In this document: in pieces, positions 52,876-62,322 of the stretch
Position numbering within the stretch: the stretch's first letter is position 1
Layout of the letters: each line of letters starts with the position of its first letter
NCBI RefSeq assembly: GCF_002217925.1
Contig: NZ_BCMF01000007.1
Location: 100,317 to 164,316, forward strand
Direction: 5' to 3'
Length of the DNA stretch: 64,000 bases
Source of the DNA: Secundilactobacillus mixtipabuli
GTDB lineage: Bacteria > Bacillota > Bacilli > Lactobacillales > Lactobacillaceae
Notes under the pieces: generated by a model
Told to the model about the DNA's origin: nothing
Database searches by the model: none
Seen by the model: only the letters and a program-made list of their open reading frames with translations
Position numbers and translations under genes: made by a program

Positions 52876-54252
52876 CTATGACACCTCCCGCACAACTTGT
52901 TTCGTAAAGATTGGCATAAATTTCTTGGTAACGTAATCTGTGGTGGCAGTCCCTTGCTGCACCACCGGATCTGCTAACAAAGCTGCTAAAAAGCTTTGAT
53001 TGGCAGCGATTCCGTCTAATTCAAATTCGTCCAGTGCCTCAATGAGCTTTTTCAGTGCCTCCGGATACGTATTGGCGTGGGCAATGATTTTCACGATCAT
53101 TGAATCATAGAACGGTGAAATCATATCCCCAGCTTGAATCCCACTGTCAACACGAATACCTGGTCCACCAGGTAATTTCAGTTGCTTAACTACCCCGGCC
53201 TGCGGCATAAAGTTCAAGGCGGGGTCCTCTGCGTTGACCCGGGCTTCAACCGCAAAGCCCTTAGGGGTTAAGTCTGACTGTTTAAATGACAATGCTTCCC
53301 CCGAGGCAACTCTGACTTGTTCCTTAACTAAGTCGATGCCACTCACAGCTTCCGTGATTGGATGCTCTACCTGGATTCTGGTATTCATTTCCATAAAATA
53401 AAAATGATGTTCACTATCCATTAAGAATTCAATCGTTCCGGTGTTTAAGTACTTGATGGTTTTAGTCGCCCGAATCGCAATGGTTTGTAAATCATGCCGT
53501 TCCTGTCCGGTCATTACCGGACAAGGGCTTAGTTCTAGCACCTTTTGCTGCCGGCGTTGCAGGGAGCAGTCCCGTTCAGGAAACGCTGCTACGTGCCCAA
53601 ATTGATCGGCAAAAACCTGTACTTCAATATGCTTGGCCGGTGCAACAATCTTCTCTAGATACATCCGCTGGTCACCAAAAGAAAGCTGTGCTTCCTTGGT
53701 TGCTGACTGGTAAGCCGTTCGCATTTCGCCCTCGTTTTGAACGCGGCGAATCCCCTTGCCACCACCACCAGAAGCAGCTTTCAGCATCACCGGATAACCG
53801 ACTTCATCAGCAACCTTAACAGCGTCAACTTCGTCCTTCAAAAAGCCCGTACTTCCCGGAATGACCGGTACGTTGCCGACTTGCATTTGACTCCTGGCAT
53901 TGGCTTTGTTACCCATTAAAGAAATCGTTTCTGGCTTGGGACCAATAAACGTAATTTGACAGGTCTCACAAAGCTCAGCAAATTCTTCATTTTCGGATAA
54001 AAAGCCGTACCCCGGATGAATGGCTTCTGCGCCAGTGAGGACTGCGGCACTCACGATATTTTGCATGTTTAAGTACGAATCAGCGGGTTGCGGCCCGCCC
54101 ACACAGACGGCCTCATCAGCGAGTTTGACGTACTGTGCATCCGCGTCCGCCGTAGAGTATACGGCGACCGACTGAACGTTTAATTCGCGCAGTGCCCGAA
54201 TGATTCGCACCGCGATTTCGCCACGGTTGGCGATTAAGACCTTGCTAAACAT
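52876..54252 (-). CDS. accC: Biotin carboxylase subunit of acetyl-CoA carboxylase
   Basis: 458 aa from ATG 54252. ATP-grasp enzyme carboxylating biotin on AccB: KVLIANRGEIAVRIIRAL at the start, KAASGGGGKGIRRV glycine-rich loop, EMNTRIQVEHPITE and the C-terminal KIIAHANTYPEAL. Placed between fabZ and accD. Confidence 0.97.
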   Translation of the reverse strand: MFSKVLIANRGEIAVRIIRALRELNVQSVAVYSTADADAQYVKLADEAVCVGGPQPADSYLNMQNIVSAAVLTGAEAIHPGYGFLSENEEFAELCETCQITFIGPKPETISLMGNKANARSQMQVGNVPVIPGSTGFLKDEVDAVKVADEVGYPVMLKAASGGGGKGIRRVQNEGEMRTAYQSATKEAQLSFGDQRMYLEKIVAPAKHIEVQVFADQFGHVAAFPERDCSLQRRQQKVLELSPCPVMTGQERHDLQTIAIRATKTIKYLNTGTIEFLMDSEHHFYFMEMNTRIQVEHPITEAVSGIDLVKEQVRVASGEALSFKQSDLTPKGFAVEARVNAEDPALNFMPQAGVVKQLKLPGGPGIRVDSGIQAGDMISPFYDSMIVKIIAHANTYPEALKKLIEALDEFELDGIAANQSFLAALLADPVVQQGTATTDYVTKKFMPIFTKQVVREVS

Positions 54253-54261
54253 ATTATTCAC

Positions 54262-54708
54262 CTACCCAATCATAAAGGTGAGATCTCCTGAACAAACTTT
54301 TTTACCTTCAACATAGGCTTCACCATGTCCCAATCCAGCATGACCACGAACTTTATCTAAAGTCACTTCTAATGTTAAGCTATCACCCGGTTTAACCATT
54401 TGACGAAACTTAACCTTATTCATGCCCCCAAAATAAGCGGTCTTACCCTGAAATTCAGGAACGGTCAGCAGCGCAATTGCACCTGCCTGAGCCATTGCTT
54501 CAACGATCAAGACGCCGGGCATAACCGGGTTACCGGGAAAATGGCCTTGGAAGAAGGCTTCATTAACCGAAACGTTCTTTTTGGCAATGACCTTTTCACC
54601 GGGGACGTAATCAAGTACGCGGTCCACTAATAACATGGGGTATCTGTGCGGTAAAATTTTTTGGATCTCAACAACGTCTAATTCGTGTTTTTCTGCTTCT
54701 TCTGACAA
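54262..54708 (-). CDS. fabZ: 3-hydroxyacyl-ACP dehydratase FabZ
   Basis: 148-aa hot-dog enzyme. It retains the catalytic His and Glu: QGHFPGNPVMPGVLIVEAMAQ-type segment (His in GHFPG about residue 57, Glu in VEAMAQ about 71). The start is TTG 54708, 7 nt after GAGGTGA. This is the complete dehydratase of the operon; a second, altered copy opens the operon at 60.9 kb. Confidence 0.95.
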   Translation of the reverse strand: MSEEAEKHELDVVEIQKILPHRYPMLLVDRVLDYVPGEKVIAKKNVSVNEAFFQGHFPGNPVMPGVLIVEAMAQAGAIALLTVPEFQGKTAYFGGMNKVKFRQMVKPGDSLTLEVTLDKVRGHAGLGHGEAYVEGKKVCSGDLTFMIG

Positions 54709-54719
54709 ATTTTGTCACC

Positions 54720-55190
54720 TCATTTAGTTACTTCAAACAGTGGCTGATCGTATTCAACCACTTCTTCATTTTCAACTAAAATCTTCGAGATGGTACCGGC
54801 CACTTTGCTCTTGATTTCAGTCATCATCTTCATCGCTTCGATCACACAGACTACTTCGCCGGCACTCACGTGGTCACCAACCTTTTTGTAGGCTGGCTGA
54901 TCAGGCGACGGCTTGAGGTAAATTACACCAACCAGCGGTGCTTTAATCGTCGTTGCTTCTGTCTTTGGTGATTCAGCCGACTGATTTTTAGTTTGTTCCG
55001 TCGGCTGAGCCTCCTCGGAAGGCTTCTCGCTCTTAGCGGGTGTGGAACCTTGACTGACTGTTCCTGCAGTCTGATGGCTATTCTCGTTTTTATTCAGATA
55101 CAAGTGGATATCTTGATAATCAAGGTTGATCTCCCGAATATCACTATCATTGATTTGGCGAATAATTGCCTGGATTTCTTCAAGTGTCAT
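54720..55190 (-). CDS. accB: Biotin carboxyl carrier protein AccB
   Basis: 156 aa from ATG 55190, which overlaps the fabF stop by one base. N-terminal helix, a Ser/Thr/Glu/Pro-rich linker (about 45-80) and the biotinyl domain with the modified Lys in EAMKMM (about residue 122). Substrate of BirA (61.5 kb). Confidence 0.95.
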   Translation of the reverse strand: MTLEEIQAIIRQINDSDIREINLDYQDIHLYLNKNENSHQTAGTVSQGSTPAKSEKPSEEAQPTEQTKNQSAESPKTEATTIKAPLVGVIYLKPSPDQPAYKKVGDHVSAGEVVCVIEAMKMMTEIKSKVAGTISKILVENEEVVEYDQPLFEVTK

Positions 55191-56422
55191 TATTCCGCCC
55201 ACTTTCTAAATGCCAAAACGGCGTTATGTCCCCCAAAGCCAAATGAATTACTGATTGCATAGTCCGTTTGGCGGTCGCGGTTGCCGGCATTCACCAAGTT
55301 GACCTGACATTCAGGATCTTGATTCATTAAGCCGACATTTTCCGGTAATTGTCCCGTTTGCAGTGCACTCACCGTAGCAACGGCTTCAATGGCACCAGCA
55401 GCTCCCAGAAGGTGTCCCGTCATGGACTTGGTGCTGGATACCAGCACATCGCTATCCTGACCAAAGACGGTATTAATGGCCTTTGATTCAGCGCTATCGT
55501 TGCCCATCGTAGCGGTACCGTGGGCGTTAATGTAGCCAACCTCAGCAGGTTTAACCCCAGCTTCATCAATCGCTAATTGCATTGCTCGAGCAGCCTGTGT
55601 GCCTTCGGGATCCGGTGACGTCATGTGATAAGCATCTGCAGTAGCACCATAGCCGACAATTTCAGCTAAAATTTTAGCGTTGCGTTTTTGAGCGTGTTCC
55701 AATGATTCCAATACCAAAGTACCAGCACCTTCGCCCATAACAAAGCCCAGCCGGTTAGCATCAAATGGCAGTGAGGCCTTTGTGGGATCAGTCGCTTTTG
55801 ACAACGTCGATAACGCCGCAAACCCAGCGATCCCAATTTCGTTCACTGAAGCTTCAGAACCACCAGTAAGCATCACTTGTGCCCGGCCTTCTTTGATTTG
55901 CCGGAAGGCTTCACCAATGGCATTAGTGCCGGATGCGCAGGCCGTGACAATGGTCGTACAAATGTTTTTAGTGTGGTAGCGAATAGCCATGTTGCCTGAG
56001 GCCATATTAGAAATGGCTGTTGGGACAAACATTGGTGAAACTCTTTGTGGCCCTTTGTCGTGCATTTTGATGACTTGTTCTTGGATAGTGGTCAAACCAC
56101 CGATGCCCGAACCATAAATCACACCCATACTTTCTGGTTCAGTGTTCGTTTCATCGATGCCCGCTTGTTCAACGGCCTCCGATGCGGCGTACATTGCGTA
56201 CTGACTAAAAGTGTCCATCCGGCGTAGATCTTTTTTCCCTAAGCGCTTTAACGGATCGAAATCATGTAATTCACCAGCTAAAGTAATCCCGGTATCGCTA
56301 GCATCAAAGTGTGTGATTGGTTGGAAACCAACCTTTGAAGCTGCTAACCCAGCCTCAAAGTCTGAGACACTATTACCGATTGGTGTTAATGCACCCATTC
56401 CTGTAATTACCACTCTCGTCAT
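55190..56422 (-). CDS. fabF: 3-oxoacyl-ACP synthase II FabF
   Basis: 410-aa condensing enzyme extending acyl-ACP. Catalytic Cys in [14 protein letters not shown], His in [11 protein letters not shown] and His in [13 protein letters not shown]. Located between fabG and accB. Confidence 0.97.
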   Translation of the reverse strand: MTRVVITGMGALTPIGNSVSDFEAGLAASKVGFQPITHFDASDTGITLAGELHDFDPLKRLGKKDLRRMDTFSQYAMYAASEAVEQAGIDETNTEPESMGVIYGSGIGGLTTIQEQVIKMHDKGPQRVSPMFVPTAISNMASGNMAIRYHTKNICTTIVTACASGTNAIGEAFRQIKEGRAQVMLTGGSEASVNEIGIAGFAALSTLSKATDPTKASLPFDANRLGFVMGEGAGTLVLESLEHAQKRNAKILAEIVGYGATADAYHMTSPDPEGTQAARAMQLAIDEAGVKPAEVGYINAHGTATMGNDSAESKAINTVFGQDSDVLVSSTKSMTGHLLGAAGAIEAVATVSALQTGQLPENVGLMNQDPECQVNLVNAGNRDRQTDYAISNSFGFGGHNAVLAFRKWAE

Positions 56423-56433
56423 ACTTTCACTCC

Positions 56434-57174
56434 TTATTGCATCGTCAGGCCACCATCAACAGTGATGGTCTGACCGGTGATATAGTCATTCTCAGCTAAG
56501 AAGATTGCTGCTTGGGCTACTTCTGCAGTTGATCCCAAGCGTTTTAGCGGAATCTGTTTTAGAATTTCTGTTTTGACTTTATCGGCTAACTGCGCTGTCA
56601 TTGAGGTATCAATCATACCCGGCGCAATGGCGTTGCAGCGGATGCCGCGTAAGGCGGCTTCTTTAGCTACGGACTTCGTTAAGCCAATAATGCCGGCTTT
56701 ACTAGCAGCGTAGTTAGCTTGGCCGATATTGCCCGTTAATCCAATCACACTGGCCATGTTAATAAATGCTCCGCTACGGGCTTTATACATGGGTCGCAGG
56801 CAAGCTTTGATCACGTTAAAAGTTCCCGTTAGGTTCGTATTGATGACCTGACTGAAGTCAGCCTCACTCATTCGGTTGAGCAGCTTGTCATTGACAATGC
56901 CAGCATTATTAACCACGATATCTAAGTGATCGGTTTTTTCGTAAATGCCATTAATCATTTTTTGAACAGCATCCGGATCAGTAATATCAGCTGACAGATC
57001 CCAACAAATGACGTTTTCTCGTTGAATGGCATCGATGACTTCTTGTGAAGCAGCATGACGGCCATTGATCACGATATTTGCCCCCTGCTTAGCAAAAGCC
57101 TGTGCGATAGCTAGCCCGATACCTTGAGTACTGCCGGTCACCAAAACCGTTTTATCAGTTAAATCCAAACTCAT
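56434..57174 (-). CDS. fabG: 3-oxoacyl-ACP reductase FabG
   Basis: 246-aa SDR enzyme, NADPH-dependent. TGSTQGIG cofactor loop, NNAG, active-site Ser in MASVIG and YAASKAG (Tyr-x3-Lys). Overlaps fabD by 4 bp. Confidence 0.96.
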   Translation of the reverse strand: MSLDLTDKTVLVTGSTQGIGLAIAQAFAKQGANIVINGRHAASQEVIDAIQRENVICWDLSADITDPDAVQKMINGIYEKTDHLDIVVNNAGIVNDKLLNRMSEADFSQVINTNLTGTFNVIKACLRPMYKARSGAFINMASVIGLTGNIGQANYAASKAGIIGLTKSVAKEAALRGIRCNAIAPGMIDTSMTAQLADKVKTEILKQIPLKRLGSTAEVAQAAIFLAENDYITGQTITVDGGLTMQ

Positions 57175-58103
57175 TCACCCCTTAAAGCTGTCAGCGTTTC
57201 ATTAAGGGTCTTGACATCATCAATGTGATAATAATCGATCCCCTTAACCGTTTTCCGAGCAAAGCCCATCAAAGTTTTCCCAGGTCCCAGCTCAATCACA
57301 GCATCGACTTGTCCATTCAGTTGTTGAATCGCATCCGTGAATCGGGTGGTAGATACCAGCTGCTGCGTTAAGGTTTGCGTCAGCTCCCCAGTCGAAAATG
57401 GTTCCCCGGTGGTCGTACTGATCACGGGAAAGAAACCTTCCTGCCATTCAAGCTTCGCTAATGCATCATGCAGTTTAGCTTGTGCCGGTTGCATCAGCGG
57501 CGTATGAAAGGCCCCGCTAACTCTGAGTGGTACTAACCGTTTAACACCCTTGGCCTCAAGGTAAACAACCGCCACATCAACTGCGGCAACTTCACCACCA
57601 ATCACAACTTGCTTGGGCGTATTGATATTAGCAATCGTCACTAAACCAGTTGTTTTCGCTGAATCACACGCTTCTTGAATTAAATCGGTGGCGGTATTCA
57701 TGACGGCAACCATTTTACTTGGCTGAGACTCACTCGCTTGCTGCATCAGCTCACCACGCAGTCGAACCAGTTTCAATGCTTGTTCGGTGCTCATAAAACC
57801 GCTGGCCACAAGCGCACTGTATTCACCTAAACTAAGGCCAATACCTGCAGTTACGGTTGGCAATTCATTTTTAACTACCTGGTACAATGCACAGCTCATG
57901 GCCACGATGGCTGGCTGCGTATACCGTGTTTCTGATAACTGATCCGTTGCGGCAGGGTCAAAGTATAATTTGGGCAAATCAATCTCCAGAATCTGACTAG
58001 CATGGTCAATAACGGTCTTGTAAGTTGCATTTTGCTGATAAAGATCTTTTCCCATACCCGTTTTTTGAGCACCTTGACCGCTAAATAATAACCCGACTTT
58101 CAA
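57171..58103 (-). CDS. fabD: Malonyl-CoA:ACP transacylase FabD
   Basis: 310 aa. FSGQGAQKTGMGKDLY at the start, nucleophile Ser in GLSLGEYSAL (about residue 90), catalytic His in SGAFHTPLM. Follows fabK by 2 bp. Confidence 0.96.
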   Translation of the reverse strand: MKVGLLFSGQGAQKTGMGKDLYQQNATYKTVIDHASQILEIDLPKLYFDPAATDQLSETRYTQPAIVAMSCALYQVVKNELPTVTAGIGLSLGEYSALVASGFMSTEQALKLVRLRGELMQQASESQPSKMVAVMNTATDLIQEACDSAKTTGLVTIANINTPKQVVIGGEVAAVDVAVVYLEAKGVKRLVPLRVSGAFHTPLMQPAQAKLHDALAKLEWQEGFFPVISTTTGEPFSTGELTQTLTQQLVSTTRFTDAIQQLNGQVDAVIELGPGKTLMGFARKTVKGIDYYHIDDVKTLNETLTALRGE

Positions 58104-58105
58104 GC

Positions 58106-59056
58106 TTAGTCACCACCCATCAATTGTGTCGCTTGCTGATAAACATCAGCTAAAATATCGGCCGCCGGTTGAGCCTGTGTAACCAAGCCGGCTACCTGAC
58201 CTGCCATATAAGCACCGTTTTCACGATCTCCGGTTAAGACAGCAGTTTTCAGGCTACCATTGCCAATTGCCTCGACTTCACTAAAATCCGGATTGCTTTT
58301 AGCAGCTTCCTTTTTTTCAAGTCTCATAAAACGATTGGCCATTGGATTTTTTAAAACTCGAGCCGGATGCCCGGCATATTCACCAGTGATCACCGTGTCG
58401 ATATCCTTGGCTTTGAGCACCGCCTTTTTATAGTCGGGATGAACCTTTGATTCAGCAGCTACCAAGAACCTGGTGCCCATTTGAACACCCACAGCGCCCA
58501 GCATGATAGCCGCTGCTAAGCCACGGCCATCCGCAATGCCACCGGCGGCAATCACCGGAATGTTAAGGGCATCAACTACTTGAGGAACTAAAGCCATCGT
58601 TGTCAATTTACCAATATGCCCACCAGACTCCATGCCCTCAGCCACTACAGCATCAGCACCAACTCGTGCCATCCGCTTAGCTTGTGCTACAGAGGCCACA
58701 ACGGGGACGACTTTAATAGCCGCGGCTTTAAAGTCTGGCAAGTATTTAGACGGATCCCCAGCGCCGGTGGTCACAACCGTGATACGCTCATGTGCTTTTA
58801 AAATAACCTTTACGACGTCTTCTACGTGCGGTGATAATAGCATCACGTTGACGCCAATCGGCCGATCACTCAATGATCTGGCCCGCTCAATTTCTTGCGC
58901 TACAACTGCACCTGACGCGTGACCAGCACCGATAATGCCCAATCCGCCAGCGTTTGATACAGCAGCTGCTAACCGGCCATCTGCGACCCATGCCATACCG
59001 CCTTGAAAAATCGGATACTTTAATCCTAATGACTGCATAAATGGATCTACTTGCAT
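58106..59056 (-). CDS. fabK: FMN-dependent enoyl-ACP reductase FabK
   Basis: 316-aa TIM-barrel flavoprotein of the nitronate monooxygenase/FabK family: PIFQGGMAWVADGRLAAAVS, GIIGAGHA, IAAGGIADGRGLAAAIMLGA (20 residues of the FMN site). It completes each elongation round. FabK rather than FabI means a triclosan-insensitive route, as in streptococci. Confidence 0.94.
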   Translation of the reverse strand: MQVDPFMQSLGLKYPIFQGGMAWVADGRLAAAVSNAGGLGIIGAGHASGAVVAQEIERARSLSDRPIGVNVMLLSPHVEDVVKVILKAHERITVVTTGAGDPSKYLPDFKAAAIKVVPVVASVAQAKRMARVGADAVVAEGMESGGHIGKLTTMALVPQVVDALNIPVIAAGGIADGRGLAAAIMLGAVGVQMGTRFLVAAESKVHPDYKKAVLKAKDIDTVITGEYAGHPARVLKNPMANRFMRLEKKEAAKSNPDFSEVEAIGNGSLKTAVLTGDRENGAYMAGQVAGLVTQAQPAADILADVYQQATQLMGGD

Positions 59057-59066
59057 AAGTTTAGGT

Positions 59067-59312
59067 TTACTCCTTATCAGCTAATTGTTTTTCAACAAAG
59101 GTCACGAGGTCAGACACGGTTTCAATACCTTCTTCAGTTTCAATCTTAATGTCAAATTCGTCTTCGATTTCGTTGATCACCTCGAAAATATCCAAACTAT
59201 CGGCATCCAGATCCTGTTTAATGTTGGTTGTCAGCGTTACCTTGTCAGCATCTTCACCTGTTTGATCAACAATAATAGCCTGTACCTTTGAAAAAATTTC
59301 GTCGTTAGTCAT
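59067..59312 (-). CDS. acpP: Acyl carrier protein (fatty-acid operon copy)
   Basis: 81 aa, acidic, from ATG 59312 (GGAG upstream). Phosphopantetheine Ser in [10 protein letters not shown] (about residue 37). Located between fabH and fabK; probably the carrier for synthesis, with the plsX-linked copy at 13 kb as a second ACP. Confidence 0.96.
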   Translation of the reverse strand: MTNDEIFSKVQAIIVDQTGEDADKVTLTTNIKQDLDADSLDIFEVINEIEDEFDIKIETEEGIETVSDLVTFVEKQLADKE

Positions 59313-59336
59313 AATCAATTAAACTCCTTCATCTTT

Positions 59337-60314
59337 TTAATATTTAATAATTTGCGTGCCGACGGTTAATCCGCCACCGAAACCACTCAACGCGATAACT
59401 TGACCACGCTGAAGGATGCCATTCCGAATGGCCTCATCCAGTAAAATTGGAATGCTAGCCGCGCTAGTATTTCCAAAGTGAGCAACATTCGATAAAAATT
59501 TATCACTCGGCTGTGACAGCCGTCTTGCAATTTGATCAATAATTCGTTGATTGGCCTGATGTAAAATAAAATAGTCAATGTCATGAACTAATAGGCCAGC
59601 CTTTTGAACTGCCCGCTCGATGGATTCAGGAACTTGATGAGTGGCAAACTTATAAACCGCCCGGCCGTCCATTTCAAAATAAGCTTGATGCTTATCCGTC
59701 GCATCCGTTGTAAAAACGGAGTTTACGGGCTGATACCCAGCAGTAAGCCGATTGCCCAGGTTGCCAATCGTTTGCAAATCGCTGGCTAAAATAGCTGACT
59801 TGCCGCCCGCTTTATTTTCGAGCAATACCCCTGCTGCACCATCGCCAAACAAAACGGCAGTAGAACGTTCATGCCAATCAACCAACTTTGACAATACTTC
59901 ACCGCCAATGAGCATGCCGCGGCTACCGGTAGCGTGCAGGAAACCTTCTGCAACACTCAGGCCATAAATAAAACCGGAACATGCGGCGTTTACATCAAAC
60001 GCAAAAGCATTTTGGGCACCGATCCTGCCCTGAACAATGGCTGCGGTAGCGGGCGTTAAATAGTCAGGTGACATCGTTGCTACGATGATGAAATCTAGCG
60101 TTGAGGCCCGCCAGCCAGACTGATTCAGTAATTGCATTGCCACTGAAGTGCATAGATCGCCAGTGGTTTGACCCGTTGAAACGTGGCGCTGTTTAATACC
60201 AGTGCGGGATGATATCCATTCGTCTGAAGTTTCCATATAGGCATTCAGCTCATCATTAGGGACGACCCGTTCCGGCACTGCATTAGCGCTTTGGACAATT
60301 TGAATACCTGTCAT
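59337..60314 (-). CDS. fabH: 3-oxoacyl-ACP synthase III FabH
   Basis: 325 aa from ATG 60314. Initiating condensing enzyme; catalytic Cys in NAACSGFIYGL, His in ILHQANQRI and Asn in HFGNTSAAS. Second elongation-independent entry point of the pathway. It follows fabT by 15 bp. Confidence 0.96.
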   Translation of the reverse strand: MTGIQIVQSANAVPERVVPNDELNAYMETSDEWISSRTGIKQRHVSTGQTTGDLCTSVAMQLLNQSGWRASTLDFIIVATMSPDYLTPATAAIVQGRIGAQNAFAFDVNAACSGFIYGLSVAEGFLHATGSRGMLIGGEVLSKLVDWHERSTAVLFGDGAAGVLLENKAGGKSAILASDLQTIGNLGNRLTAGYQPVNSVFTTDATDKHQAYFEMDGRAVYKFATHQVPESIERAVQKAGLLVHDIDYFILHQANQRIIDQIARRLSQPSDKFLSNVAHFGNTSAASIPILLDEAIRNGILQRGQVIALSGFGGGLTVGTQIIKY

Positions 60315-60329
60315 TAAATAACCCCTCAC

Positions 60330-60788
60330 TTATCTATCTGGCGTTGGTGAAGCAAATTCGAGAAATGCTTCTAGGTTTAGCAATGCCTTTTCAATAATTT
60401 GAAGTTGCTCATCGTCCATATCTTTAGCAAAACTTTCAACCATTTTGCGGTGAAAAGATTCATGTGCCCGATAGACCAGACGGCCTCGACGAGTCAGCCC
60501 TAAACGGACAAAGCGGCGATCATCGTCACTTTTAATGCGCTGGACGTAGTCTTTTCTGACCAAATGATTAACCATCGTTGTTAAAGTCCCTGGTGTAATG
60601 CGTAACTCACGAGCAACCTGCGAAGTCGTTTTATGCTCATACATTGAAATAGCATCTACGGCGTGCACTTCCTTGATGGAGATATCCTTAAACTGACTCG
60701 TTCTTAGCGCTAATTCCTCCACCCGGACAATGTCACCATAAACCGTTGTTAATAATTGATTGATTCTTTTCGCCGTAGCATAATCCAT
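60330..60788 (-). CDS. fabT: MarR-family fatty-acid repressor FabT
   Basis: 152 aa from ATG 60788 (GGTGGTGG upstream). Winged helix with TSQVARELRITPGTLTTMVN and the wing KSDDDRRFVRLGLTRRGR. FabT with acyl-ACP as corepressor represses fab genes in streptococci and lactobacilli. Second gene of the operon, so it is likely to regulate itself. Confidence 0.93.
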   Translation of the reverse strand: MDYATAKRINQLLTTVYGDIVRVEELALRTSQFKDISIKEVHAVDAISMYEHKTTSQVARELRITPGTLTTMVNHLVRKDYVQRIKSDDDRRFVRLGLTRRGRLVYRAHESFHRKMVESFAKDMDDEQLQIIEKALLNLEAFLEFASPTPDR

Positions 60789-60857
60789 ATAGCCACCACC
60801 CATTTTGACTCTCAAATAATCCTAACCTCAAAATAATAGCAGTGAGAATATCGGCGG

Positions 60858-61301
60858 TCAATGCACGGTTTCTTCCGGTTCAACGATAAACATCAGTTCA
60901 GCCGTCAAAACCACTCCTTCGTTAACCACAGCCTGACACGAAACGACGCCCATGTTATCACGCTGCTTCTTCATCTGAACTCTCAGCTCTAACTGATCAG
61001 CAGCATGAACGGCCTGCAGAAATTCGGCTTTAGGCACACCACCAAGATAAGCCGTTTTATGAGCAAAAGCCGGTGATTTCAAGATTAAAATTGAAGCCGC
61101 CTGTGCAAGTGATTCAACAATCAAAGCCGGTGGCATCACGTATTCACCCGGACAAAAGCCATTCACAAAGCTCTCGTCAGCGGTGACGTTCTTAATAGCG
61201 GTAATTGATTCACCAGCATTAAGTTCTTTAACACCATCCATGTAAAAAATCGGAAATCGGTTAGGAATCAGCTCTTGAATCTCTTGAGAAGTTAATTGCA
61301 T
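60858..61301 (-). CDS. FabZ-like hot-dog protein lacking the catalytic histidine
   Basis: About 147 aa, first gene of the fatty-acid operon. Clearly FabZ-related (LIPNRFPIFYMDGVKEL, KTAYLGGVPKAEFL). However, the stretch that should read GHFPGxPVMPG reads GFCPGEYVMPP, so the catalytic His is Phe. The Glu in VESLAQ remains. A complete FabZ is elsewhere in the operon. The copy may be non-catalytic, a partner subunit, or an enzyme with another chemistry. ATG 61301 is 13 nt after AGGAGG; a TTG at 61310 is 4 nt after it and could be the real start. Confidence 0.88.
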   Translation of the reverse strand: MQLTSQEIQELIPNRFPIFYMDGVKELNAGESITAIKNVTADESFVNGFCPGEYVMPPALIVESLAQAASILILKSPAFAHKTAYLGGVPKAEFLQAVHAADQLELRVQMKKQRDNMGVVSCQAVVNEGVVLTAELMFIVEPEETVH

Positions 61302-61336
61302 ACGTTGCAAAGCACCTCCTTCAAAACTATTTCAAA

Positions 61337-61353
61337 CATCAAAGTATTTGATG
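61337..61353. promoter_or_regulatory. Palindromic operator at the fatty-acid operon start
   Basis: Perfect CATCAAA-gta-TTTGATG. It starts 6 bp downstream of the -10 box, over the expected transcription start, where a bound repressor would block initiation. FabT is the obvious candidate, though half-site orientation is the reverse of the streptococcal TTTGA-N3-TCAAA box. Confidence 0.6.
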
Positions 61354-61358
61354 GCAGT

Positions 61359-61388
61359 ATCATATTCTAAAATCGAAGTCGCTGTCAA
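61359..61388 (-). promoter_or_regulatory. Fatty-acid operon promoter
   Basis: Perfect TTGACA (61383-61388), 18-bp spacer and TATGAT (61359-61364) on the minus strand. Thirteen genes follow with no spacing above 70 bp. Confidence 0.85.
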
Positions 61389-61518
61389 GTAATTTCCAGG
61401 TTTCAGCCCTGTACAACCAAATTGTCTACTAATAAAGGCCTTTTTTTTTATTTTTTCGATTCATTAATACTTTGAACATCAAGCTATATATTCAAATGAC
61501 GGCGCAAAATAAGTATGC

Positions 61519-61524
61519 TAGAAT
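61519..61524 (+). promoter_or_regulatory. birA promoter region
   Basis: Extended -10 TGC-TAGAAT (61516-61524), about 27 bp before the start of birA. TTTGAACATCAAG (61471-61483), upstream, resembles a FabT-type box. A T-rich tract lies at 61440-61460. Confidence 0.4.
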
Positions 61525-61550
61525 AATCACATTTAGGGGGGGCATTCAAA

Positions 61551-62318
61551 ATGGATGATGAACTGATCAGCCGTGAGCTAAGCCAGAATATTCAATCTAA
61601 AATCACTTTGTTGCATTTCAAGTCAATTGAATCAACTAACCAGTACGCAAAACAAATCTGCCGGAAAACGAAAATGAACCAGCCTTGTCTGATATGGGCT
61701 GATCAGCAAACAGCTGGCGTGGGAAAACGCTCAAGGCCCTTTTATTCTCCGACTGGAGGCTTATATATCTCTCTCATCCTACCGAATCAGAAAATTGAGA
61801 CTAATAAAGTGGGCCTGTTTACCACCAGTCTCGCTTTGGGTATCGTGCACGCCATTCAAGACAGTTTCGCTATCACAGTTGACGTTAAATGGGTAAACGA
61901 CATTTATCTAGTAGGACGTAAAGTTGCTGGCATTTTAGTGGAACAATCTGACGATCAATCAGTGATCATCGGGGTTGGTATTAACCTCTTTCAACCAGAT
62001 TTTCCAACCGAAATTCAAAATGTTGCTGGAAATTTGCTCAAATCTGCCCCTTCCGAATTACAGCGTCAGCAATTTTTAATGACCTTGGTCAAAGCGCTTT
62101 TCCAATCTGCCAGAACCTATACCAATTCGAAATTTATCGCTGAATACAAACGTCGTCTAACCTTGATAAACCGCCGCGTCAAACTTCAAATCGGCCGTTC
62201 AGAGATAAGTGGAGAAGTCGTTGATGTCAACAACTTGGGTCAGTTAATCATTGAAAATTCAATTACTCACGAAAAACGTTGCGTTCAGGCCGGAGAAGTC
62301 ATTAAGGTTTTACCATGA
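61551..62318 (+). CDS. birA: Biotin--[acetyl-CoA-carboxylase] ligase
   Basis: 255 aa: the short form with no N-terminal HTH, so ligase only, not a repressor. Active-site loop and ATP region: ADQQTAGVGKRSRPF, SPTGGLYISLIL, VKWVNDIYL and KVAGILVE; C-terminal SH3-like domain. Attaches biotin to the AccB Lys. Divergent from the fatty-acid operon. GGGGGG ribosome binding site. Confidence 0.94.
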   Translation: MDDELISRELSQNIQSKITLLHFKSIESTNQYAKQICRKTKMNQPCLIWADQQTAGVGKRSRPFYSPTGGLYISLILPNQKIETNKVGLFTTSLALGIVHAIQDSFAITVDVKWVNDIYLVGRKVAGILVEQSDDQSVIIGVGINLFQPDFPTEIQNVAGNLLKSAPSELQRQQFLMTLVKALFQSARTYTNSKFIAEYKRRLTLINRRVKLQIGRSEISGEVVDVNNLGQLIIENSITHEKRCVQAGEVIKVLP

Positions 62319-62322
62319 CAAT

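Noticed and set aside
61440..61460. AAAGGCCTTT plus T-run as a terminator before birA
   Set aside because: Stem is a 10-bp palindrome with no room for a loop, and no gene on the plus strand precedes it.
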